Origin: Enoplosus armatus
Lineage: Eukaryota > Chordata > Actinopteri > Centrarchiformes > Enoplosidae
DNA: 64,000 nucleotides
Reading direction: 5' to 3'
NCBI RefSeq assembly: GCF_043641665.1
Contig: NC_092184.1
Span: forward strand, 15,808,108 to 15,872,107
In this document: positions 26,801-37,389 of the stretch, piece after piece
Position numbering within the stretch: the stretch's first letter is position 1
How the letters are laid out: every line of letters begins with the position of its first letter
Notes under the pieces: model-generated
Told to the model about the DNA's origin: nothing
The model's input: the letters and a program-made list of their open reading frames with translations, nothing else
Database searches by the model: none
Translations under genes and position numbers: made by a program

Positions 26801-29800
26801 TATGTATGTTTCATATCTCTTCCAGCCTCCGGCCTTTGGACGTGGAGTTTATGAGAGCTCTGCATGAGAAGGTTAACATCGTCCCCATCTTGGCCAAAGC
26901 AGACACGCTCACCCCCAGTGAGGTCAAGAAAAAGAAAATCAAGGCAAGGCTGACCTCCGTCAATGAACTGCTGATCTATACATGTGTAACTGTGGTTACA
27001 CAGGAGATAATTGACACAGTCAAAATGCATGTTTTCACTCTGTCCTCTCTCCTTTGTCCGTGTCCCTGTAGATCCGAGAGGAGATTGAGCAGTATGGTAT
27101 CAAGATATACCAGTTCCCAGACTGTGACTCTGACGAAGATGAGGACTTTAAGCAGCAGGACACTGAGCTGAAGGTGAGAGCCAGAGCTGCCAGGTGTCTC
27201 TTCTCTCTGCTCTTTCTTTCCATTGTCTTCTCTACAGTTTGGGGATCGTAGGCTATTGTTTACGCGCGCATGAGTAAGGGTTAATTTATGTTAACAACCA
27301 GAGCTGAACCTTTACAGTGTTGGGGGTAAAACACATCTCAGCTGATAAAATCTGAAAACTAGAACAGGCACTCAAAGCAAGTACATCATGATGCATTTTT
27401 ATTTTGCAGGATTTTAATCTTTTGTTGTCCTGATCACATCACAGAGGATTGTCCAGTTAATAGTGAGTGTAGAGAGTGCAGTGATGTTAAAATGACTATA
27501 CAGACCATATAAGACCTTGGCAGTCAGTCCACCACTGACTGCACAGTTTTGATGAGTCAGCCGTTCTTTGCTCTTCTGGCATCATAAGCTGGCAGCGAGG
27601 ACACAGTCAGTGTGCCAGTATATCTCTCTTGGCCTCTGATAAGAGCACTGTGTTAACTGCAGCAGGGACATGAAAGATGGAAGAATTTAAATGATGAATG
27701 TGAAGGGTTAAAAATGAAGGAAATCTGTCATGATTGTAGTAGTGTAGTGTAGTTTCAAATGAGAGCTGAAGCACTAAGGAGGCAAATGTAGAAATGTGAA
27801 AACATGATATATATAAACACATCTGCACTGCACCACTCACTCCATCCATCCATAACAACCAACTCACCCACACCCAGATATTTATTTTATGATTCTCTCT
27901 GTTCTCCCAACAAGGAAAGCATTCCCTTTGCAGTGATTGGCAGCAACACGGTGGTGGAGGCCAAAGGAAAGAGGGTGCGAGGCCGTCTCTACCCCTGGGG
28001 CATCGTAGAGGGTAATCCAACTCATCATCTGTTGCATCTTAAGCCTTCAGAGGCGCTGCATACATTCTGTAAAGACGTACACATTGTTGATATTGATCCT
28101 CACGCCGTGGTTTGCAGTGGAGAACTCTGCACACTGTGATTTCGTGAAGCTGAGGAACATGCTGGTTCGCACACACATGCAGGATCTGAAGGACGTGACC
28201 CGGGAGACTCACTATGAGAACTACAGGGCCCACTGCATCCAGAGCATGACCCGCATGGTGGTGAAGGAACGCAACCGCAAGTATGCTAACACCGAAGCAA
28301 GACATTTGAATATCAAGAGATGAGAAATATAAAAAATATAGACATTTAAAGACTTGTGTTTTTTAAGAGAAATCATTTGGGTGGGTTTTTTGTTATAATC
28401 TGTTATTTGCTTTATTCACTTTTAAGACATTCAGATTCATATCATTGGAATTTTTGTGTATATTGTGGTCATTTTGAGCCTTTTCCAAAAAACAAACTTT
28501 GAATATTAAAAGTTGTATCTCTGTGCAGTAAACTCACCAGGGAGAGCGGCACAGACTTCCCCATCCCCGTGGTGCCCGCAGTGGCGGACAACGAGACAGA
28601 AAAGCTCATCCGGGAGAAAGACGAGGAGGTACGGCACGCCAACCACGAACTGGACTCGCACCACCAACATGGTCACGAGCACGAGTCTGAGCACAGCACT
28701 GACCACCACGACCCTCAGCCCACCCCAGAGACACACTCAGACCAGATGGGCGATGAAGCCCTCTGAGATTTTGTTCATCCACCAGCGTTTTTCACACTCA
28801 GATCATGTTTTCTGGGGTTGACAATGAGTAACCTCGCAAAACATGAATTTGTGTAATTACACATCCAAACTCCCACTCCCTTGTCCTCGCAAGTCCTCTG
28901 GACCTTTGAACTGTGGGCAGGAAAAGAGCTTGCCATCTGAAACTTTGTTGTATTTTGTACGAGCACATACTCACAGAGCTAGAGTTACATCCAGGTGACA
29001 ACACTGATATTGGAATCCCTGAATATGTTGCTTTATACTCGTGGTGTCATCGTCAAGTTCGACCTTTACACTGCCAGCACGAGCCGACTGAAGTGTAAAT
29101 CCTTGGATTGGTCGTCATGCGCCAGGCAATGTTTCATAATCGGCATTGCTTTGAACCCTGGGTTAGTAAAACTTGGCAGGTTCAACTCTGCCAGTGTGGT
29201 GCAAACGCTTACGGCTAGGTACTAATGTTAGAATTCAACAATAACTTTAAATACCCCAGCAATTATATTCACAGGCTAAATAATAATAGTTTCTTTGTCA
29301 GAAAATTCAATATTTCCTCAAATATTCTAGGAAATACTATTAGATGAAATATTATTCCTTTTAGGTTCCTAGTATTTTAATTCTTCACAGTGTGAGCCCA
29401 GTCTCTGTGGTCACCTCCCAGTTAAGGTAACTGACAATGAACTGAGTGTTAGTTTATTATCACATACAGCCGATGATGCATCTGTTCATGGTGAATTATC
29501 ACAGCCGTTATGCTTCACGTTCCCTCCCTCCTCCCCACTAAATCTATTTATTTTATCTAATAAAGAGATCATTTGTCCTCAGCTGTTTTTATTTTTTGTG
29601 TAACCAACATTAAAATGTGATTAAACAAGACAATAGAGCTGCGATGATTAGTCGATTAATCGATCAACAGAAAATGAATTGGCTACTGTTTTGATAATCA
29701 ATTAATTATTTCGCTCAAAAATGCAAAACATTTCACAGTTCCAGCTTCTCAAATATAAGAATTTGTTGCTTTTCCTTGTCCTAAATGATATTAAAATGAA

Positions 29801-30474
29801 TATTTTGGGGTTTTCAGACAAAATAAGATGAGTATTTCTGATTCTGATTGATGACGTCACCGTGAGGTGTTTTCTGTTTCCTGATGTTGTATAGACCAAG
29901 TGAGTAATCGATTAATTGAGAAAATGATCTGCAGATTCATTGATAATGAAAATCGTCTGAAAGTGACTTGAAATAATCCTACTAATCTTGTATTATCTCA
30001 CTATGTGTTGTTGAAGTATATTCAACACAAACTGAACTACAAAAAGCAAAATCACATCACAGGCAGCTCAACTTGGCTGCAGACTTCAGCACTAATGCTT
30101 GTGCTTGTACAGTTTTGTTGGTTTCCAACAAATGTCATAATAAATCTAAAAGTAAGTCTTTTGACCTCCCTAAAACTGAAGAACTCAACATGATTAACAA
30201 GTTCAGCATCAAACTGATATGAGTATACGTTTGTACCCTGAAATCGAGCCAGTGGTTCCCTGCAGTCGCTCAGCGCACGTCACGTGATCTAGAAAGACCA
30301 GACTGATCCTCCCGAGTCTTATTGATTTGTTGTCTGTCAGTCATTTGTAAATAATGAGCTTGTATAAAAGGCTTAACTAACACTCGTCTCATCCTCTCTT
30401 CACAGTTGCGGCGGATGCAGGAGATGCTGCAGAGGATCCAGGATCAGATGCACACTCAGAAAGACGCCTATTAA
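23720..30474 (+). CDS. septin4: Septin-4, filament-forming GTPase (spliced, 502 aa form)
   Basis: Septins are GTP-binding proteins that assemble into hetero-oligomeric filaments on membranes and the cytoskeleton. Joined coding exons: 23720-23815, 24510-24830, 25207-25303, 25413-25499, 25614-25737, 25909-26043, 26826-26943, 27072-27173, 27915-28011, 28118-28280, 28529-28628, 30406-30474. The phases all agree and give 502 codons plus TAA. Seen: an acidic, His-rich N-terminus (1-139), a polybasic stretch RKSVKKG at 157-163, P-loop GESGLGKST 172-180, switch II DTPGFGD 229-235, specificity motif AKAD 310-313, the septin unique element after the GTPase core, and a C-terminal coiled-coil end LRRMQEML. 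The subgroup choice of septin-4 over septin-5 or -2 rests on SPWGRFDPY before [18 protein letters not shown], and [12 protein letters not shown]. Start at 23720 is the first in-frame ATG of the exon; upstream exons may extend it. Intron 26944-27071 has a GC donor. Paralogue a or b cannot be told. Confidence 0.93.
23816..24509 (+). other. septin4: septin4 intron
   Basis: GT-AG intron of 694 bases. The 3' end carries C-rich pyrimidine runs (CCCCCCC near 24,404 and 24,480) ahead of TCTCTCTAG. No other feature. Confidence 0.8.
24510..24830 (+). CDS. septin4: septin4 exon, residues 33-139, His-rich then SPWGRFDPY motif
   Basis: Acceptor TCTCTCTAG at 24501-24509, donor GAG|GTAATA at 24831, 107 codons in phase 0. 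The first half is packed with His, Asp and Glu (about residues 46-77). The second half is Ser/Pro-rich and ends [15 protein letters not shown], which corresponds to PRSPWGKLDPY of mammalian septin-4 just ahead of the GTPase core. If the intron is retained, translation stops at 24891-24893. Confidence 0.85.
24831..25206 (+). other. septin4: septin4 intron with GT/GC tract
   Basis: 376-base GT-AG intron. An alternating purine-pyrimidine tract, (GT)10 then GCGCGC, lies at 25139-25166, about 40 bases before the acceptor. Confidence 0.8.
25207..25303 (+). CDS. septin4: septin4 exon, residues 140-172, polybasic region and start of GTPase domain
   Basis: Acceptor TTCTTTAG, donor GCAG|GTAAAT. Encodes [20 protein letters not shown] and the start of the GTPase fold up to LMVAG. 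The basic RKSVKKG cluster is the phosphoinositide-binding helix of septins. A (GT)n/(GC)n tract ends about 40 bases upstream of the exon. Confidence 0.95.
25413..25499 (+). CDS. septin4: septin4 exon, P-loop
   Basis: Carries [20 protein letters not shown], the G1 nucleotide-binding loop, and ends in LLNAE. Acceptor TTTGAAG, donor GAAG|GTGAGG; phase 1 on both sides. Confidence 0.95.
25614..25737 (+). CDS. septin4: septin4 exon, switch II DTPGFGD
   Basis: Encodes [20 protein letters not shown] and then [17 protein letters not shown], the G3 motif. Acceptor CCCTAG, donor AATG|GTACAT. Confidence 0.95.
25909..26043 (+). CDS. septin4: septin4 exon, mid GTPase domain
   Basis: Encodes [20 protein letters not shown] through [14 protein letters not shown], the highly conserved septin core containing the ESGLNR segment. 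Acceptor CTCTTAG, donor ACGG|GTATGA. Confidence 0.95.
26044..26825 (+). other. septin4: septin4 intron
   Basis: 782-base GT-AG intron interrupting the codon for Gly 287. No feature seen inside. Confidence 0.85.
26826..26943 (+). CDS. septin4: septin4 exon, AKAD motif, followed by GC donor
   Basis: Encodes [20 protein letters not shown] and then [13 protein letters not shown], with the guanine-specificity G4 motif. It must end after ATC AAG at 26943 to join IREEIEQYG in the next exon, so the donor is AAG|GCAAGG, a GC-AG intron. Confidence 0.93.
26944..27071 (+). other. septin4: septin4 GC-AG intron
   Basis: 128 bases, donor GCAAGG and acceptor CCCTGTAG. Flanking exon words (KKKKIK and IREEIEQYG) fix the boundary. 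No GT near 26,943 keeps the protein. Length is not a multiple of three, so retention would shift the frame. Confidence 0.85.
27072..27173 (+). CDS. septin4: septin4 exon, IREEIEQYG to DTELK
   Basis: 34 codons in phase 0 with the family-typical [15 protein letters not shown] acidic segment. Acceptor CCCTGTAG, donor GAAG|GTGAGA. Confidence 0.95.
27174..27914 (+). other. septin4: septin4 intron
   Basis: 741-base GT-AG intron; nothing further recognised. Confidence 0.85.
27915..28011 (+). CDS. septin4: septin4 exon, [11 protein letters not shown] to [10 protein letters not shown]
   Basis: Encodes [20 protein letters not shown] and [12 protein letters not shown], the end of the GTPase core and start of the septin unique element. 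Acceptor CAACAAG, donor AGAG G|GTAATC. Confidence 0.95.
28118..28280 (+). CDS. septin4: septin4 exon, septin unique element
   Basis: Encodes [39 protein letters not shown] and [14 protein letters not shown], which form the septin unique element at the NC filament interface. Acceptor TTTGCAG, donor GCAA|GTATGC. Confidence 0.95.
28529..28628 (+). CDS. septin4: septin4 exon, [11 protein letters not shown] to REKDEE (subgroup-diagnostic)
   Basis: Encodes [20 protein letters not shown] and [13 protein letters not shown]. These words separate septin-4 from septin-5 (which has SRMESPIPILPLP and LIRMKDEE). The donor GAGGAG|GTACGG at 28629 joins to 30406; if it is not used the frame stays open for 45 more codons. 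Confidence 0.93.
28529..28766 (+). CDS. septin4: septin4 alternative terminal exon with His-rich tail (read-through of donor 28629)
   Basis: If the donor at 28629 is skipped, the septin frame continues [20 protein letters not shown] and on to GDEAL, ending at TGA 28764-28766. That gives 45 extra residues with 11 His plus many Asp/Glu, and a predicted 525 aa protein without the coiled-coil end. Codons in the extension end largely in C or G, as in the neighbouring exons. A consensus AATAAA lies downstream at 29559-29564, so a complete composite terminal exon is possible. Inferred from sequence only; it could be chance intronic openness. Confidence 0.5.
29559..29564 (+). promoter_or_regulatory. 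Poly(A) signal AATAAA for the alternative septin4 terminal exon
   Basis: AATAAA about 790 bases after the read-through stop at 28766, inside the intron of the main form. A T-rich stretch follows. It could end a composite terminal exon. Confidence 0.35.
29635..29960 (+). repeat. Dispersed fish repeat with GTCGATTAATCGA ends
   Basis: Opens GAGCTGCGATGATTAGTCG and ATTAATCGATCAACAG and closes with AGTAATCGATTAATTGAG and TTGATAATGAAAATCG. A shared middle (AGCTTCTCAAATAT) also occurs at 59575-59779. I know this element as abundant in teleost genomes; its class is uncertain to me. Confidence 0.7.
30406..30474 (+). CDS. septin4: septin4 last exon, coiled-coil C-terminus
   Basis: Acceptor CTCTTCACAG, then [20 protein letters not shown] and a short end before TAA at 30472-30474. 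This matches the LRRMQEML coiled-coil start seen at the end of septins 2, 4 and 5. Confidence 0.93.
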   Translation: MRRMQEMLQRIQDQMHTQKDAY

Positions 30475-30815
30475 CGCAGGACAGCAGTCACGCTGTGCAC
30501 ATGTCTCTCTTTGTCTCTCTTTAACTGGGACTAAAAAAAAAAAAAACAAACACCCAGGAAACCTTTCTTCCTCTCTAGAACATTGACGTCCCCACGTGTC
30601 CACCCGACCACCACTCAGCCTCATCAACAGCAGCACGTTACACTCGGATCAGGGATCTGCGAGGAGGTGGTAAGATGTTCTGACATTTGCAGCTTTATCC
30701 TCTGACGTTATGGCACCACTGCTGCAAAATACTCGACCCTCCACTCTACTGTTTTCTGTTCTGTCAAAAGTTTAAAAGAATTAAAAAATAAACAGGTTTG
30801 TTGTTTGTCTCTAGT
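30475..30815 (+). other. septin4: septin4 3' untranslated region (main form)
   Basis: Follows the TAA at 30474, contains a run of about 14 A near 30,533-30,546, and reaches the AATAAA at 30787-30792. The downstream limit is inferred from that signal. Confidence 0.6.
30787..30792 (+). promoter_or_regulatory. Poly(A) signal AATAAA, septin4
   Basis: Canonical AATAAA about 310 bases after the septin4 stop codon, followed by a GT/T-rich stretch (GGTTTGTTGTTTGTC) as expected of a cleavage site. Confidence 0.6.
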
Positions 30816-32864
30816 TTGAGGGTTTGTTTAGTCGACGTTAATGATAAGGAAAGTGATTTTTTCAAATATCTGAACTTTATTTAGCCACATGATCACAGGG
30901 TTGTTTTATTTTTTACATACGGTCTGATACGAGGTTTACATGTGGTGACCTGCTCAGATTTTTGTGCTTATTTTTATTATTTCTTTAGGTCGACATGCAT
31001 ATATACTGTAATAATTTAATTTTCTATATCACACTCATAAACATTTGTTCTACTGTTTTTCATCCTTTATGTGTTCCTGGTTTTATTGAACTACACTGCT
31101 TGACATTATGTATGGATGGTTGTTTTAGGTTCCTGTTTGTTCTTTTGGTTTAATCTTTATGAGACGATTGTTTAGATTCATTTAAATTTTGTTTTATTAG
31201 CGTGTGCATGTTTTTAGCGTAGTTGCCACCTCTGCTGCTTGACAGCATGGATGTTAGCGTTGGCCAGTCTTAACTCACTTACTGATTGCCATATCGACAT
31301 TTAAAATAATCTAACTTTTTACATGACAAAGGAGTCTGTTATTATTTGGAGAAATCCCCCAAAACAGAGTTGTTTCAAAGTCAGCTCATATCATGAAAAC
31401 TGATCGTTACAGAACCATCGACAGGTCACATGTGAGAGCTGATGACGCCTGTTAGTCATTTGAGATGATGAAGACTTTGATAAGACAAGACCCTTGATTT
31501 GCATGAGGTGAGTGTCCGAGGGGAGGGTCGCATCAAAGGCCGTGCAGTGTATTTATTTTTGCATGTGTTTTGTGAAGGTTACTCAGATTGCAGATCAGTT
31601 AATTGGTCGTAAGGTTATTCATGGACAATGAAGATATGTAGCCATTAATTGTTGGGGAAAATATATTGAGAAGAGATGGATTTTTATTTTATTTTGGTTG
31701 GTTATAATTATATCCTCAATTCAAGGGAACTCATAAGTTGATGTTTGCTAACCAAAGCCAACAATGACAAACTAAAAATTTTTTGTATTGACATGAAGAA
31801 AAACGTATCAAAGCCAAGAGAAATGATCAAAATTATGACCTTTATTTTCTTGCTAATCGTTTCTATGTTCCCAGTACAAACCCTTATTTGGAGGTTAAAT
31901 GACTCGGCCATGTTGTGTGACCTTTGTTATGTAAAAAAACGTACATTCCTCCAGCTTCTGTCTCAGAGTCAGGTGTTACTTTTGTTTCTGAATTTGTTTT
32001 ATATTCAATTTGTCTTTTGTTATTCTACTTTTTGGAGTATATTTATGTAATAAATTTATAAATGAAATGCAGATGGAGAGGACAATATGTACAAATTCTA
32101 ATATTGTAATAAAATATGAATATAATTTCATGTCTCCATCGGACATTGGGCTTTTCTTTGTTTTTGAAAATTTAAGCAGAATTTAATTCTATGGCTTAAT
32201 TTTACTAAATTAGTTTAACTTGTTTTATTTTAATTAATTTATTGTAATGTAATATAATTAAATGTATTTGAGTTAATTTAATCATTTTTAAAATTTTATT
32301 TATATATATATATATAACTTAATTGAATTAATTTAATGTTATTTTATTATATTAATTGATTTACTTTAATTCAATTTATTTGTTAATTTAATTCAAATTA
32401 ATTAAAATATTATTTAATTGTATTATTTCAATTAATTTATTGTAATGTAAATAAAAAGTTAATTTATTACATTTTATTGATAATGAAAGTCAGTATAATT
32501 AATTGAATGTATTTCAATTTAATGATTTTAATGTGATAACATTTTTTTAATCTAATCCAAACTAGTTTCTTTTCACACACCTATGAATTAATGAATATTT
32601 TATTTCTCATTCACTGATTTATTTTAATTTATGTCATTCAATTCCATGAATGTAATTAAATTTATTTGAGTATATCTAATTTAATTGATTTATGTTAATT
32701 CACTATTACTAAATTAAACACCTTTTCTCATCAAATATTAAGGCACTTTACTGGTTCTTCCTTTGAGGATAACTTAAACATCTCTGACCTTTGAACATCA
32801 GTCCACAGATGTTTAATGGGAGTAAAAAAAAAAGCAGCTTCAGACATTTGTAAACATAATACAA
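30816..32864. other. Convergent spacer between septin4 and mnt 3' ends, AT-rich
   Basis: No coding potential. 32,180-32,720 is extremely AT-rich, with many ATTTAATT/TAATTAAT words and a (TA)n run near 32,303. Further AATAAA words at about 32,048 and 32,108 could serve longer septin4 transcripts. Confidence 0.6.
32180..32720. repeat. AT-rich low-complexity block
   Basis: Over 500 bases made almost entirely of A and T, with degenerate TTAATT-type words repeated every few bases. Probably a decayed AT-rich satellite or simple repeat. Confidence 0.7.
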
Positions 32865-32870
32865 TTTATT
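32865..32870 (-). promoter_or_regulatory. Poly(A) signal AATAAA, mnt
   Basis: Reverse complement AATAAA, about 2.2 kb after the mnt stop and facing the septin4 3' end. Confidence 0.45.
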
Positions 32871-35074
32871 AAGTATCTTTTTTATAAATTTTTAATTTTA
32901 CATATTTTCCCCAGTTTTTTACATAATACAGTTAGATCTAAATGCAGCCCAACATTTACAGGCTATATACAACTTAAACTTTCTCCATAGGGAAAAAACA
33001 CAAGTATATTGTTGCTTCTTCAAGTATCTGAATCCCTGTTAATTTTTACACATTTTGTTTTGCTACAATATGATTTCAAAACGCATTTGTTCAGGATCAT
33101 TTGCATAAAATCTGAAGTTGAAAAAACAGGGTTGCTTTGTTTTGTTCTTGAGAAAAACCTAAAAGTACCTGCTGTCATCATATTGCATCAGAACAAAATA
33201 CAAAAAAATGAAGGGGTCAATACTTTCCAAAGTGGCCAAATGTGATATCAACGTGGGAAGAGGTCTGTGTAATCGTCACCCCCTGATATACAACACTGTA
33301 CATGGTCCCAGAAAAAAACAACAACTATATTATCAAATGTACACTGAACAGAAGAGGTTATTCTCCAGAAACAAGTAACAGTAAATCTTAAAATACAAAA
33401 TCAGTTTTAAATGTTTACATACACGTGATACTTTAATAAAGTAATCGCATTTTTCTTTTTCTTCTTTTTTTTAAAAAAAGGGCGTAACTTCTGATGAGTG
33501 CGCTACTCCACATGCTTTCACAGGTCAGTACATTCAGATTCAATCAGGAGAGCACGGCATGTTGCTGTTCGAGCAGGAGCTTTGCTAAACTGCAGGTTTG
33601 CTGCTCACTGAGACTAACTTTCACAGTGCTAGCTTTGGAAAAGAATAGTCTTGAAAAAACAACACACATTTAATGGGTTTACTGTTGAAATCACTTCATA
33701 GCGATCCCAACCCAAAGTCATGGATGACAGAACTTCGACTCTGTGCCAAAAACATATTAGACCCCTACTGCAACATGTCAAAGACAGACAGACTTTCAAG
33801 ATAATCACTAAATGAACACAGTCATGAAACGCATTCACAGCATGCAAGCACACATCCTACTACCAGTTGCCTCGCAAGACAACATAGAAACACACTTTAC
33901 TATATTTTATGGACCTTTTTATGTATTCACATTCAAAATCTCTAGACTCCCTCGCTTTGTAGCATGTGACTGAGTTTTTATCTCAGACGTTTAGTATTTA
34001 AAAACACACCACGGTCTGTGGTGCTGTTTACATTTAGGGGGGCATGTAGATGTACAAACTGATCCTGTTTGGCAGAAATGTTTTAAAATATATTAGCAGC
34101 TGTGACAAAAACATACCTTGATCCTACTAGCTTGTACTTGTGCTCAGTGTGCAGTCGAGATAAGTAACTATTTGAGTGTCTTTTAATTGCAACACAAAAA
34201 AAAGAGACAAAACTGCGTATTATTTTACTTTAAGTGGCCGTTGTTTGAATGTCATCCATCAGCATTTTACTAGATGTTTTTCATCATCACAGGGATAGTA
34301 GTGTTACATTGAACACAATCAGCCAGCAGGGGGAGCTATTGCTGTATGCACCATCACTGAGGACTGCAGCTCCAGTTCAGGAGCGTCTGCTCAGTCCAGG
34401 ATTTTGCTCAAGCCCTGCAGCATGTGCCTCTGCTGGAGAGGAGGAGCTCCTCTAAATCACATTCCCAATGTGCTGCTGGTTATGGCGGGTTGAGCACTCA
34501 GATCCTGCTCTGTCACAGCCCTCAAAAACCCACTGCAGCCTCTCGAGTACCTGATCTACTGTTTGATAGTCCACAGCAGCCACAGTGATAGCGACACAGG
34601 GTGCACTGTCACAGGGTGCCGTTACGGACGCTGATGGCAGCGTAACATTTCCCTACATGAAGCGGTTTCTCTGAAGCTCATGTGAAAATGATTACTGCTC
34701 CTTTACCTGCAACAAGCGAGGGTCTAAACATCTGCACATCTGCCCGCTGTATATTACCACACACACACACACACACACACACAACATGATGAACCACATG
34801 CAGACCTGGCATATCCTAAATTTAGGATTTAAGATTTCAGGACACTGTGGTAGACTAGTATTGAAAGAGGTTTGCGTTTTGTCTTAGGAATGTTCCCGGC
34901 TTCGTAACAGCTGTGATGCTTCTGAATGATAGTGAGACTCTGTGGATCAGCGAGGTGTCCAGCAGCTCTCCTGCCCTCACTGTGGGCTCATCGATGGCCT
35001 GGTCTGAGGCCTGTGGTACCTCCCCCGTCGAGGGGCATCTCCGTCTTCCAGCCTGGTGGTCCTGTTGGCAGTGT
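32866..35074 (-). other. mnt: mnt 3' untranslated region (about 2.2 kb)
   Basis: From the stop codon down to the first good AATAAA on the minus strand (TTTATT at 32865-32870 on the plus strand). It holds a (CA)13 microsatellite at 34758-34783 and no coding potential. The length is inferred from the poly(A) signal alone. Confidence 0.5.
34758..34783. repeat. (CA)13 microsatellite in mnt 3' UTR
   Basis: Perfect tract; reads as (TG)13 in the mnt transcript. Confidence 0.85.
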
Positions 35075-35880
35075 TCAGGCCAGCTTCAGAGTGCTGATAG
35101 GGAAGGAGGGCATGGTCACCATTGTCACAGGGTTGAGCACTGTCTGACCCACAAGCTGCGGGTGGTGGGCCACCATTTGGGTGCTCACTGCTGTCTGCTT
35201 GCCAACGATGGCGGCAGCTGGTTGGCTAGACACAGTGCCGTTCACCTGAGGGTGGGCGTGGTTCAGGGTGTGGGTGATGTGACCAACCATGGCTGGCTGC
35301 GTGACAGCCACCGGTTGGGGATAGAGGGCGGGTAGGTGCTGGCTCAGGTGAGCCACCGGGTGCACGGTGATGTGGCCAATGGGTTGGTGGCCGGGGGCTA
35401 GCTGGACAGAACTGGTGGTGGTGGCGGGAGCCAGGTGGGCAATGTGTTTGGGACCTCCTCCCTGGATGACATGGTTGACTGCTTGGATGACTGAGGGATG
35501 GGACACTGAGGCGTGGGCGATAACTGTGGGGTGTAGGCTGGGCATGGTCACCATCTGTGTCTGGGCGGGGATCAGGGGCTGACTGGGAGTGATGGGAGTG
35601 CTGGATGTAGCTGTGAGTGTATGTGGGGCTGCAGGCTTAGACACTGGCTGTGGAGGAGTCACTGGCAGCGGCTGGAGCTGAGAGGCTTTGTGCTGGATGG
35701 AGATGTGCTGGGTGATGAAGGAGGTAGTGGTGGTGGTGTTGGGTGCCAGGGTTGGGGACTGAGTGGGTGTTGCAGTCTTGTGCAGCTCAGGTTTCATGGT
35801 TTGAGGCACGGTGGGTAAGGCAGTCTGCGCTCTCGGCGCAGTCTCATCTTCTAGGTCATCATCCATAATGTCTTCACCTT
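35075..35880 (-). CDS. mnt: mnt exon 6, C-terminal region
   Basis: Acceptor TGTTGCAG, then EGEDIMDDDLEDE and 260 residues rich in Thr, Pro, His, Ala and Gln. Blocks such as VIQAVNHVIQGGGPKHIAHL, IGHITVHPVAHL and LYPQPVAV match human MNT. Stop TGA at 35077-35075. The plus-strand reading frames here are shadows. Confidence 0.96.
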
Positions 35881-37304
35881 CTGCAACACATGAGAGAATT
35901 TAAATTTTACTAAAACCTGAATTTAAAAGAAGGAGGTTTGGTGCTGTAGTTTATGGGACATTTTAAAACTCAAATAGGATTATTTATATAGGGGAAGCCC
36001 TGTAGGCCTCCAGTAACCCCACCCCTAACTGGCAGCCTACCTGAGGCGGTGGAGGTGGAGGCCTGGTCCTCCTCTGGCTGCACTGTCTGTCGGAGGACGC
36101 GGTCGATCTCGATCACATCCATCCACTGGCTCAGGTCGTTCTTCAGCTCTGATAATCGCTGCTGCGTGGCTATCTTCTCTCTGGCCAGTCGCTCCATGTC
36201 GTGCTCGTACTCCTTCTCTTTCCGCTTCAACGTCTGAAAGGAGAAAGCAGAGGACGGTAAAACTCTTAAAATCATTGAACTGAGTGACTCCATGATAGTG
36301 TGAGCTGCCACCAGTAAACATGCGCTTTGCTCCAGGTTTATCAGGTTCACATGTACAGTTTAATGCAATAATCCAATACAACAGCCCCACAGTAAATCCT
36401 GTCTTTGGGAAGCTTTGTTTTTGTTGACTGTCAGAGAAGTGGTGCTTTTGTATTAGATTGTGAGAGCAGTAATGCAAAATATAAGCAACAAATAAATTGT
36501 GTATTATTGTAGATTAAGCTACTACACACTAAACAAAATCATCTTCCTCACACAGTAGTAGTCACAGACAGCCAGCCTCTAAAGAAAGTGGGATATTCTC
36601 TCATGAATTCATCTATAAGTCACGTTAATGCCTCCGCCAACAACCAGTGGATTCCTGTCCAAGAAAAATGGACACATCACTCCAGTAAACCTCAATAGAA
36701 AGCTTACATTAAGTCTTTACAGCCGATTAATAAAACAAATAATGAATTAAAAATAAACCTGTGAGTCTGTGTGCTGGGAGCAAAATAACAAGAGTTGGAG
36801 AAGCAGGAGGGAAGGAGGAGGAGGAGGTGGAGGAGACGAGTATGGAAAGTAGGAGGTGCTTCCAGGCAGTGGCTCTCTGTGACCCAGTTTCCCTTAACCT
36901 GTCAGCTGACACAAGGCAAAACCAAACAAACTGAGCTGGACTTCCCTGTACACGGCAACAGGAGGAAAAGTTAAAAAATGTATGAAAACTATCACAAACA
37001 AATGGCAACACACTGAGTGAGAATGAAAGACAAAGACGTGTTAAGCACATTAAGAACTTGTACCCTAATAAATATCAGCTGGCTAAGGCGATGCAGACAG
37101 GATAGAGTTATTCTGTTAGGGATTAGTCTTTTGAAATTAATCACCTCATATCATTCATTACACGTCAAGTCCAGCTTGGCCTCGGTGGGAGAAGCTCAGG
37201 GAAATTACACTGTGTGAAATCTGCTACCAGCAACCTGATGACTCAGGATCATAAAGCCATTTCCTCAACGGGTCGACTTCCTGTTAGTGTTCACGCCACC
37301 GTGT

Positions 37305-37389
<85 letters not shown>

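Larger units (their letters stand above)
28767..30405 (+). other. septin4: septin4 last intron, or 3' UTR of the alternative form
   Basis: Up to about 29,580 it could be the untranslated tail of the read-through form (AATAAA at 29559). A dispersed repeat follows at 29635-29960, then the acceptor before 30406. Confidence 0.55.

Noticed and set aside
34913..35818. Plus-strand open frames of 140, 73, 71 and 65 codons
   Set aside because: They are antisense shadows of the compositionally biased last exon of mnt.
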